In this document: one piece after another, positions 21,899-27,861 of the stretch | Layout: every line of letters starts with the position of its first letter | Numbering within the stretch: the first letter of the stretch is position 1 | Source: Gemmatimonadota bacterium | GTDB taxonomy: Bacteria > Gemmatimonadota > Gemmatimonadetes > Gemmatimonadales > GWC2-71-9 | Length of the DNA stretch: 32,212 nucleotides | Direction of reading: 5' to 3' | Assembly (NCBI GenBank): GCA_011390645.1 | Contig: JAABRY010000030.1 | Coordinates: 1 to 32,212, forward strand | Translations under genes and position numbers: made by a program | Notes under the pieces: generated by a model | The model's database searches: none | Told to the model about the DNA's origin: nothing | What the model saw: only the letters and a program-made list of their open reading frames with translations

Positions 21899-22357
21899 TC
21901 AATGTCCCCCGTGCCCGCCACCACCGAGTCCCTCGGTGGCAACGGCGGTGGTGACATCACTCCAGCGGAGCACCGGACCATCCCAGGGGGTGGTGCCACG
22001 CGCCGCGCCGACGGCAACGAAGCCCATCCCCATCGGCGAGGAGCCGGGCGCCCCACGGTGGAAGCGCACCGAGGCCAACGCCACCAGCGCACCAGGCGCC
22101 ATCGCATCGGTGACCCAGAGCGCCGTGGGTGCCTCGGTGGCCTTCGCCACCCAGGCCGCCAGGCACTCGATCGAGTCGAAGCGCACCACCCGGCCACCGG
22201 CCGTGGTCGCCGCCGCCGCATAGCGTCGATCACTGATCGTCATCCGGCAGTGCTCGCAGCTATCGAGGTCGAAGGTGATCTCGGGCGTGCCCTGCGCGCA
22301 GGCCGGGAGGGGCAGCAGTGCGGCGAGCAGCACGATGACGGCATCGCGGCGGTTCAT
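21899..22357 (-). CDS. nosL: NosL copper chaperone lipoprotein
   Basis: A 152-residue outer-membrane-type lipoprotein. The signal ends at LPLPAC (C20). The Cu(I)-binding motif is CEHCRM (C34, C37, M39), followed by ATTAGGRVVRFDSIECLAAWV, the NosL core that recognises the delivered Cu. It supplies copper to apo-NosZ. The tail EGLGGGGHGGH is His-rich and could add a metal site. The start ATG overlaps the previous gene's stop (ATGA); the ribosome site GGAGG is part of the G9 run (plus-strand C 22365-22373), so slippage there would change the C-terminus of the upstream protein while keeping the ribosome site. Confidence 0.92.
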   Translation of the reverse strand: MNRRDAVIVLLAALLPLPACAQGTPEITFDLDSCEHCRMTISDRRYAAAATTAGGRVVRFDSIECLAAWVAKATEAPTALWVTDAMAPGALVALASVRFHRGAPGSSPMGMGFVAVGAARGTTPWDGPVLRWSDVTTAVATEGLGGGGHGGH

Positions 22358-22941
22358 GTGGCCTCCCCCCCCCGGCGACGGCTGCGCAGCAGCACCACCA
22401 CACCGGCCAGGAAGGGCACGCCGAGCGCCAGCGCACCGAATCCCGGCCAGGCCGTGGCGGTGAAGTTGAGCAACTGCTTGCTGCCGATCAGCGGGGGCTG
22501 ATAGGTCATCCCGGGGACGATGATGATCGCCTTGTCCATGTCGAGATTGTGGCCGTAGTCATACTCCCACCGCCAGAAATCCCAGAGCCCGACCGCGCCG
22601 AGCAGGGCAAAGACGACCAGCCAGATGAGGAGGGCGCGACGCGAACCGCGCCACGCCACGGCCGCGCCGGCCACCAGCAGGCCGACGATGATCCACGGCA
22701 TGAACTTCAGCTCGGGAATCGCATCGGGACGGATCTCCTGCATCCCGATGTAATGGTTCAGCCCATTGATGTTCTGAAGGTCGTGCTCCTTGATCCCCGC
22801 CACGGTGTGGGCGAAGATCTGCAGCCCGAGACCTTCCGGGTACTGCGGCGCCCCGAGACGCACCTCCCACAGCGGGAGGACCAGGGCGGCCAGACCGACC
22901 ACCATCGTCAGCCCGAGCAGGAGGCGCATCCGGGGAGTCAT
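22354..22941 (-). CDS. Conserved membrane protein of clade II nos clusters
   Basis: A 195-residue inner-membrane protein with about four helices (LLLGLTMVVGLAALVLPLW, FMPWIIVGLLVAGAAVAW, LLIWLVVFALLGAVGLWDFW, FGALALGVPFLAGVVVLL). A periplasmic loop between helices 1 and 2 has APQYPEGLGLQIF and HDLQNINGLNHYIGMQEI, rich in His, Asn and Met; another loop has WRWEYDYGHNLD. I recall similar proteins beside nosZ in Bacteroidota-type clusters, with no proven function. It lies where NosB is found in Wolinella-type clusters, but I do not claim orthology. The ATG at 22941 starts one base past the nosZ stop (TGACATG). Likely in copper delivery or electron supply. Confidence 0.72.
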   Translation of the reverse strand: MTPRMRLLLGLTMVVGLAALVLPLWEVRLGAPQYPEGLGLQIFAHTVAGIKEHDLQNINGLNHYIGMQEIRPDAIPELKFMPWIIVGLLVAGAAVAWRGSRRALLIWLVVFALLGAVGLWDFWRWEYDYGHNLDMDKAIIIVPGMTYQPPLIGSKQLLNFTATAWPGFGALALGVPFLAGVVVLLRSRRRGGEAT

Positions 22942-22942
22942 G

Positions 22943-24982
22943 TCAGCGCCCGCCCTTCCCGCCAGCGGGTGCGACCGGAGCCGCTGCCGATGGCGGCACG
23001 GTCCGCGCCGCCCGCGCCTGCTGCGTGGCCGACCGCTCACTCAGCCCGGCGGTGAGCTTCACGCCACTCCCGGGGGCGCTGACCCGCAGGTAGCCCTGCA
23101 TCTCCTGGTGCAGCGCGCTGCAGAAGTCGGTGCAGTAGAACGGATAGACCCCTGGCTCCTGCGGCACAAACTTGATCGTGCGCGTCTCGCCGGGGGCAAT
23201 GATGATTTCTGCCGTCCGCATGCCGAGGACCGCGAAGCCGTGCACGATGTCCCAGTCCTGCTCGATGCTGGTCACGTGCCAGTACACGGTATCACCGACC
23301 TCGACGCCTTCGATCACGTCGGGCGCGAAGTGTGAACGCACCGCGATCGCCTTGACGTGCACCGCCTTGCCCCGCCGCTCGACCGTTGCCTCCGCCTCGG
23401 ACTTGGTGGCCCAGGGGTGGGTGTTGTCGGCCAGCGAGAAGAACTTCACCTGCTTGTCCTTGATCATCGACGCCGGCAGCGCTTGCGCGTAGTGCGGCTC
23501 GCCCTGCGTCGGGAAGTCGAGCAGCATCTCCATCTTCTCGCCGCTGATGTCAATCAACTGGGCCGAGTGGGTCAGCTCCGCACCGGTCGGGAGGTAGCGA
23601 TCCTTGGTGATCTTGTTCATCGCCACCAGATACTTGCCCCACGGCGTGACACCGTCCCCACCGGGAATCATCAGGTGACCAACCGAGTAGTACACGGGCA
23701 TGCGGTCGAGCACTTCCCAGGTGCCCAGCTTCCACTTCACCACTTCGGACGAGATGAACATCGTGGTGTAGGCGTTGCCCTTGCCGTCGAATTCGGTGTG
23801 CAGCGGCCCCAGCCCCGGGCGCTCCACTTCGCCTGCAATCACCGACTCGTAGCGCAGCACCGGGATGCCATCGAGTTCGTTCTCGAAATCCTTCGCCTCG
23901 ATCGCCGCGAGCATCTTGGTGAAGGAGTGCACCGGGATCACCGAGGCGAGCTTGCCACCCCCGACGATGTACTCGCCGGTCGGGTCCACATCCACGCCAT
24001 GCGGCGACTTCGGGGTCGGGAGGAAGTAGAGCACCCCCGGACAATCGGCCGGCACCAGCATCTTCACTGAGGTCTTGGTCTCACTGGTCGCGCTGCGCGA
24101 GCCATGATCCATCGTGTTGTGCATGTACCGCGCTGGCGCGACCTTCGCCTTGCCATCGGCGACGCACTTCTCGGCGACCTTCCAATTGACCGCCGCGATG
24201 TAGTCCTTGTCGTTCTTCGAGGCGTTCAGCTCGAGCAGCGTATAGGCCTGTTCGGTGTTGTAGGTCGTGAAGAAGAACCACCCCTCCGACTTCGCCTTGC
24301 CCGCGCGGCCGAGGTCGTAGTTGTACCCCGGCATCAGGATCTGGAAGGCGATGTCCATCTCGCCCGGCTTGTTCGCGGTCACGAACGAGAGCGAGCCCTT
24401 GAAGTTCTGCTTGTACGTCTCGATCGGCACGTCCTTGTTCGGGACGGGCAGCGAGAAGCGCACCGCCGACACCAGGTACTCCGAGTTCGGGGTCACGAAC
24501 GGCGAGGCATGGCCACCGGCCGAGTGCGGGATCTCGATGATCTCGTCGGTTTCGAAGGTGGTCAGGTCAATGCGCGCAACGCGCGGCGTGTTGTTGCCGT
24601 TGATGAAGAGCCAGCGTCCGTCAGGCATCCCGTCGGTCTGGGAGAGCTGCGGATGGTGGGTGTCGTCCCACGGGAGGAAGCCGTAGGAGGTCTCCAGCAT
24701 CGGCTTGGTTTCCTCGGAGTAGCCGTACCCGTTCTCGGGGAACTGCGAGAAGACGGGAATCGTCTTGAGCAGGCGCCCGGACGGGAGCCCATACACGGTC
24801 ACATTGCCACTGTAGCCGCCGGACATGAACGAGTAGTACTCGTCATGCTCTCCTGGCGGGACATAGGTGCGGCTCGCCGCATCGCCCGTGACCAATCGCG
24901 AGGGGCTGGGCGCGCTGCACGCCACTGCGCCGAGCGCGAGCGTCGCGAGTGCTGCCTGCCCGAACCACCGTTGTACCGCCAT
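22943..24982 (-). CDS. nosZ: Nitrous oxide reductase, Sec-exported clade II type
   Basis: Reduces N2O to N2 in the periplasm. The 679-residue chain starts with a Sec lipoprotein signal (MAVQRWFGQAALATLALGAVAC, C22) and not a Tat motif, which marks clade II. The seven-bladed propeller carries the CuZ histidines in DDTHHPQLSQTDG, PHSAGGHASPF, ARYMHNTMDHGS, PKSPHGVDVDP, GPLHTEFDG and SVGHLMIPGGD. The C-terminal cupredoxin has the CuA ligands in VHGFAVLG and FYCTDFCSALHQEMQGYL. A tail of about 45 Ala/Pro/Ser-rich residues after the CuA domain is longer than usual. Start ATG at 24982 has GAGG five bases upstream. A Crp-type palindrome lies 121-136 bp upstream. No nosR or cytochrome gene is in the window. 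Confidence 0.97.
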   Translation of the reverse strand: MAVQRWFGQAALATLALGAVACSAPSPSRLVTGDAASRTYVPPGEHDEYYSFMSGGYSGNVTVYGLPSGRLLKTIPVFSQFPENGYGYSEETKPMLETSYGFLPWDDTHHPQLSQTDGMPDGRWLFINGNNTPRVARIDLTTFETDEIIEIPHSAGGHASPFVTPNSEYLVSAVRFSLPVPNKDVPIETYKQNFKGSLSFVTANKPGEMDIAFQILMPGYNYDLGRAGKAKSEGWFFFTTYNTEQAYTLLELNASKNDKDYIAAVNWKVAEKCVADGKAKVAPARYMHNTMDHGSRSATSETKTSVKMLVPADCPGVLYFLPTPKSPHGVDVDPTGEYIVGGGKLASVIPVHSFTKMLAAIEAKDFENELDGIPVLRYESVIAGEVERPGLGPLHTEFDGKGNAYTTMFISSEVVKWKLGTWEVLDRMPVYYSVGHLMIPGGDGVTPWGKYLVAMNKITKDRYLPTGAELTHSAQLIDISGEKMEMLLDFPTQGEPHYAQALPASMIKDKQVKFFSLADNTHPWATKSEAEATVERRGKAVHVKAIAVRSHFAPDVIEGVEVGDTVYWHVTSIEQDWDIVHGFAVLGMRTAEIIIAPGETRTIKFVPQEPGVYPFYCTDFCSALHQEMQGYLRVSAPGSGVKLTAGLSERSATQQARAARTVPPSAAAPVAPAGGKGGR

Positions 24983-25048
24983 CGTTGCCTCGTCCGTAGG
25001 GCCCTGTCGGGCCAGTTGGTGCCGCGGTCGGCTGGTGCCGTTCCGCCT

Positions 25049-25072
25049 GTGGGCCGCGCCTTGCGGCCACAC
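25049..25072 (-). promoter_or_regulatory. Hairpin in the nosZ leader
   Basis: GGCCGC at 25052-25057 pairs with GCGGCC at 25063-25068 around a 5-base loop, with an outer GTG/CAC step and one bulged G. It lies about 70 bp before the nosZ start and after the Crp-type site, so it would be in the leader RNA. It may stabilise the mRNA. Chance is possible in DNA this rich in G and C. Confidence 0.3.
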
Positions 25073-25102
25073 TTCAAACTCCGGCTTTACCACGCTGCCC
25101 GC

Positions 25103-25118
25103 CGTGACGGTTGTCACA
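25103..25118. promoter_or_regulatory. Crp/Fnr-type palindrome upstream of nosZ
   Basis: CGTGACGGTTGTCACA has the form GTGA-N6-TCAC, the CRP-type spacing. It is almost the same as the site at 26395-26410 in the regulator/cupin intergenic region. It overlaps the stop codon of the 4-TM gene at 25114 and is 121 bp from the nosZ ATG. It fits an activator site for the nosZ promoter, so nosZ can be transcribed apart from the upstream genes. Confidence 0.65.
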
Positions 25119-25560
25119 GTGTGGCGCGAGCGCCGGCGCCCGCCGGTCGAATGCGATGGCGCAGGGCCAGCACCACCGCCACCATCCCCAGCACCTGCAG
25201 CGCGCCCCCCCCAACGACCAGCACCGGCAGCGCGGTGGCCGCGCTCGTGGCCCGCGCCACCTCGGCACCCGCGCGAAGCAGCGTCCCTGGCGCCAGGCAC
25301 CACCACCCGATCATCGCCCACGGCGGCTCCCGCACCACCGGAGTGCCACGACGTGGCAAGGGGAACATCCACAACGCCACGCCTGCGATGACTTGCATCA
25401 CCGTGCCGACGAGCACGAGATGGGCATGGGCGCTGGTGAGGTGCGGGGTGGGCCAGATACCGAACAGTTCCCGGCGCACCAGGAGCCAGAGCCCCAGTGA
25501 GAGGCCCAGCAGCAGCGATAGCGCCGCCGTGGCGAGGAAGCGCCGGGTCACGGGAGGCAT
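25114..25560 (-). CDS. 4-TM protein A, paired paralogue next to nosZ
   Basis: A 148-residue protein with four membrane helices (FLATAALSLLLGLSLGLWLL, HLVLVGTVMQVIAGVALWMF, WAMIGWWCLAPGTLL, LVVGGGALQVLGMVAVVLAL). The second helix begins with SAHAHLVLVG, a His-x-His motif. It is alignable by eye to VHLHLLLLGFVVMFIAGVA in the neighbour gene. HxH at the start of a helix followed by GxV...IAG is seen in NnrS and in the low-spin-heme helix of cbb3-type oxidase subunit I, so haem or copper binding is possible. At this length it is only a quarter to a third of those families. ATG at 25560, one base after the partner's stop. Confidence 0.62.
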   Translation of the reverse strand: MPPVTRRFLATAALSLLLGLSLGLWLLVRRELFGIWPTPHLTSAHAHLVLVGTVMQVIAGVALWMFPLPRRGTPVVREPPWAMIGWWCLAPGTLLRAGAEVARATSAATALPVLVVGGGALQVLGMVAVVLALRHRIRPAGAGARATL

Positions 25561-25561
25561 C

Positions 25562-26011
25562 TCAGCTCCGAGCCACCGGGAGGGGGCGTGCGGCCGGCAG
25601 CCGTGACGGCGGCACGACCGCGCCATCGAGCGTCCGCCAGAGATTCCAGGCGAGGAAGTAGGCACCGCTCGCGGAGAGGATGCCCCCCGTGGCCAACAGC
25701 GCGGGGGCAAGCGCGGGGTGCTGCACGCGCGCGATGAAGCCGCACGCCAGCAAGACCAACCCGGCATTCGCCACCCAGAGGTGTACCGCGGCGAGGCGAT
25801 TCGAGTGCAACGGCGCGGCCGTGAAGCGCGGCACCACGTGATAGGCCACACCCGCAATGAACATCACGACGAAGCCAAGCAGCAGGAGATGCAGGTGCAC
25901 GGGGCGATACACCAGCCAAGCGGGGATCATCGCGATCGCCGCACCGAGCGAGGTCCCGACCACCAACCAGACGATCGCCGCGCGAAGGAACCCCATGACG
26001 AAGCGTTCCAT
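25562..26011 (-). CDS. 4-TM protein B, paired paralogue with HxH and YH motifs
   Basis: A 149-residue protein with four membrane helices (GFLRAAIVWLVVGTSLGAAI, HLLLLGFVVMFIAGVAYHVV, LAAVHLWVANAGLVLLACGF, LLATGGILSASGAYFLAWNL). Histidines sit where a haem could be held: VHLHLLLLG, AYHVVPRF and AAVHLWVAN. It has more of the conserved positions than protein A. It resembles NnrS or a fragment of haem-copper oxidase subunit I but is too short for either, so a two-subunit membrane haem protein made by A and B is a fair hypothesis. ATG at 26011 overlaps the cupin stop (TGATG); GTG codons at 26020 and 26014 would add a few residues. Confidence 0.62.
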   Translation of the reverse strand: MERFVMGFLRAAIVWLVVGTSLGAAIAMIPAWLVYRPVHLHLLLLGFVVMFIAGVAYHVVPRFTAAPLHSNRLAAVHLWVANAGLVLLACGFIARVQHPALAPALLATGGILSASGAYFLAWNLWRTLDGAVVPPSRLPAARPLPVARS

Positions 26012-26337
26012 CACGCGCACCCAGGGCAGCAGCCGGCAATCAGGTGGACTTCAACGTCCCACGCATGCGCACCCGCTTCCAGCGCGTGCACCACATTGGG
26101 CTCGAGTTGCACCGATTCTCCTGCCGCGAGCATCCGGGAACCCAGTCCCTCCACCGCCAGCAAGCCGGTGCCACGCCGAGCCGTGATCCGCAGGCGTGAC
26201 CCGTTGCGGTGATCGGGCAGCTTCTGACCCGGCTGGAAGTGCAGCACAAACGACTTGCCCTCTGGCCCATCCTGCCTGTCCGTGACGGCCGGCCGGGTGA
26301 GCGTCGAGGTGGTGGGAACGCCATAGGGTGACGACAT
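26011..26337 (-). CDS. Small cupin-domain protein
   Basis: A 108-residue single-domain cupin. Motif 1 region is FQPGQKLPDHRN and later LAAGESVQLEPNVVHALEA contains the second conserved His, so a metal could be bound by a reduced ligand set. The C-terminus is cysteine-rich (IAGCCPGCA), which is unusual for cupins and may add a metal or redox site. It is the first gene of the minus-strand nos block, divergent from the Crp-family gene, with a palindromic site between them. Small cupins beside denitrification genes are often of unknown role; sensing or storage of a small ligand is possible. ATG chosen at 26337. Confidence 0.72.
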   Translation of the reverse strand: MSSPYGVPTTSTLTRPAVTDRQDGPEGKSFVLHFQPGQKLPDHRNGSRLRITARRGTGLLAVEGLGSRMLAAGESVQLEPNVVHALEAGAHAWDVEVHLIAGCCPGCA

Positions 26338-26394
26338 GAGCCTGCTCCGTGAGAAAGGGTCTGCCCCAGTCTCGCTCCGCATCAGCCCCCGCGC

Positions 26395-26410
26395 CGTGAC
26401 GCTTGTCACG
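26395..26410. promoter_or_regulatory. Crp/Fnr-type palindrome between the regulator and cupin genes
   Basis: CGTGACGCTTGTCACG is a perfect palindrome outside the central bases, again GTGA-N6-TCAC. Its centre is 36 bp before the regulator ATG and 65 bp before the cupin ATG. The position near the regulator start would suit autoregulation, by repression or a short-leader promoter. Activation of the minus-strand transcript is also possible from this place. Confidence 0.65.
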
Positions 26411-26438
26411 CCGGGCCCGCGCACCCTTATTCGATCGT

Positions 26439-27137
26439 ATGCCCGATGTGATCGCGCTCCTGCGGGGCGCCCCGATCTTTGCCGACCTGAGTGAGGCCGT
26501 CCTCTCCCGCCTCGCCGCGCGCTGCGTCCCGCGTACCGTCGGCGAGGGGTTCTCCCTCTTCCGCTCGGGCGACTCCTGCCAAGGGACGTATTTCGTGCTC
26601 GAGGGGCGCGTGCGGATCTACCGCACCTCGGCGAGCGGGCAGGAACAGACCCTTGCCGTGGAAGGCGCCGGGCGCCCGGTGGCGGAATTGCCGATGTTCG
26701 ACGGTGGCACCTACCCCGCCTCGGCCGTGACCACCATGCCGGCCCGGCTGATCTACCTGCCCCGCGCCGAGTTCGAACACGCCTTCCGCACCGATCCTGA
26801 CGTGGCGGCCGCGGTGGTGCGCGCCTTGGGGCGCCGCCTCCGCCACCTGGTCCAGCTCGTGGAAACGGTGGCGTTCCGTGACGTGGCCGCTCGGCTGGCG
26901 ATGATCCTCGCCGACTACGCCGATCGCGATGGGACAATCACTGCCGACGGGGTAGCGCTGGTGCTCGAGCGAACCCAGGATGAGCTGGCCGCCGAGATCG
27001 GCACGGCACGGGAATCGGTCTCGCGGGCCTTCAAGCAGTTGCAGGCGAAAGGGTTGTTGCGCGAGCGGAAGGGAAGTCGGCTCCTGCTGGTGCCAGCGGA
27101 CCGGCTGCGGGGATGGGCGCGTGGCGACGGCACGTGA
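26439..27137 (+). CDS. Crp/Fnr-family transcription regulator
   Basis: A 232-residue regulator. An N-terminal cyclic-nucleotide-binding-like beta barrel (LFRSGDSCQGTYFVLEGRVR) is followed by a long dimer helix (VVRALGRRLRHLVQLVETVAF) and a C-terminal helix-turn-helix (TQDELAAEIGTARESVSRAF). The four cysteines of oxygen-sensing Fnr are missing, and only two isolated Cys are present, so an NO-haem sensor of the DNR/NnrR kind or another ligand is more likely. The recognition helix keeps Arg-Glu-x-x-x-Arg (about R191, E192, R196), as in CRP, which contacts GTGA. That agrees with the GTGA-N6-TCAC sites at 26395 and 25103. ATG at 26439; the frame is open upstream, but that part overlaps the site. 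Confidence 0.85.
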   Translation: MPDVIALLRGAPIFADLSEAVLSRLAARCVPRTVGEGFSLFRSGDSCQGTYFVLEGRVRIYRTSASGQEQTLAVEGAGRPVAELPMFDGGTYPASAVTTMPARLIYLPRAEFEHAFRTDPDVAAAVVRALGRRLRHLVQLVETVAFRDVAARLAMILADYADRDGTITADGVALVLERTQDELAAEIGTARESVSRAFKQLQAKGLLRERKGSRLLLVPADRLRGWARGDGT

Positions 27138-27183
27138 GACATCCGTCACGGCGGGGGCGCGTGACGGTGACGAGCTTGGAGGC

Positions 27184-27714
27184 ATGAATCCTCCCTTTCC
27201 TGATTTCGACCCGTCCAGGATCATCGAGCTGGACGTGCGTGACATCCTGCGAGGCGGTGGTGAGCCACTCCCGCAAATCCTGGCGGCCGCTGATCGCCTG
27301 CTGAGTGGCTGGGTCCTGCACCTGCGCTCGCCCTTTCAGCCCGTCCCGCTCTACGCGGTGATGGCCGAGCGCGGCTTCCGACATCACAGCACGATGTTCG
27401 CGGGTGACGACTGGTCCACCTGGTTCTGGCGGGCGAGCGAAGAGGCGGAAGCCACCCACACCGCGCCGGCGCCGGCGCTCCCACGCACTCCGGCGCCCCC
27501 GGATGCGCGTGACCTCCGCGACCTCCCCCCCCCAGAACCGCTCCTGGCGATTCTCGCGCACGTCCAGGACGTCGGTACCGCCTGCCGGATGGTCCTGCCC
27601 TATGCACCGACACCGCTCGCGACGCTGCTTGACGGGCATGGCTGGGAGGTCGGACCCAGCGAGACGCTGGCCGACGGCAGCGTGGTGGTGGCGATTCGGC
27701 CGCGGGGCGGCTGA
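27184..27714 (+). CDS. DUF2249 protein, two copies of the domain
   Basis: A 176-residue soluble protein. The first DUF2249 domain (about 13-82) starts with ELDVRDILRGGGEPLPQIL and has LHLRSPFQPVPLYAVMAERG. A Pro/Ala-rich linker (TAPAPALPRTPAPPDARDLR) joins a second, weaker copy (about 118-170: LLAILAHVQDVGTACRMVLP, then PLATLLDGHGWEV). DUF2249 is common beside NO and N2O metabolism genes and near hemerythrins; its action is not known. It follows the Crp-family gene by 46 bp with TTGGAGG before the ATG and is probably co-expressed. The gap carries GTCAC and GTGAC half-sites but not in the GTGA-N6-TCAC form. A C9 run (27525-27533) encodes Pro at the linker end. Confidence 0.78.
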   Translation: MNPPFPDFDPSRIIELDVRDILRGGGEPLPQILAAADRLLSGWVLHLRSPFQPVPLYAVMAERGFRHHSTMFAGDDWSTWFWRASEEAEATHTAPAPALPRTPAPPDARDLRDLPPPEPLLAILAHVQDVGTACRMVLPYAPTPLATLLDGHGWEVGPSETLADGSVVVAIRPRGG

Positions 27715-27746
27715 CAGCGAACGGCGATCGGCAAGCAGGGAACGGC

Positions 27747-27855
27747 GGTGAAAGGTGAAAGGTGAAAGGGATCCGTCCCTACCCGTTTCACGTTTCACGT
27801 TTTACCTGTTGCCGTTCCCCCTCACCCCTCACCCCTCACCCCTCACCCCTCACCA
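27747..27855. repeat. Heptamer element 7: GGTGAAA inverted arrays followed by CTCACCC array
   Basis: Left arm 27747-27767 has three perfect GGTGAAA units. After an 18-base core (GGGATCC and inverse-like GTCCCTACCC) come three inverse units TTTCACG, TTTCACG, TTTTACC at 27786-27806. A 14-base gap then leads to five CTCACCC units at 27821-27855 (inverse of GGTGAGG). So this locus holds two families on one side. It separates the convergent DUF2249 gene and the ABC permease. No gene takes its stop from it; the permease stop is 7 bp beyond the last unit. Confidence 0.92.
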
Positions 27856-27861
27856 TCTCTT

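Noticed and set aside
27122-27183. Third Crp-type site before the DUF2249 gene
   Set aside because: GTCAC and GTGAC half-sites are present, but spacing is N8 or inverted-outward rather than GTGA-N6-TCAC.
6534-27855. Heptamer elements as REP/BIME sequences with a RAYT transposase, or as insertion-sequence ends
   Set aside because: No transposase-like gene is in the window and no target duplications are visible; units do not resemble REP consensus. Not excluded for the genome as a whole.
3896-27855. Telomere-like repeats
   Set aside because: G-rich 7-bp units recall some eukaryotic telomeres, but the arrays are internal, short and of several sequences.
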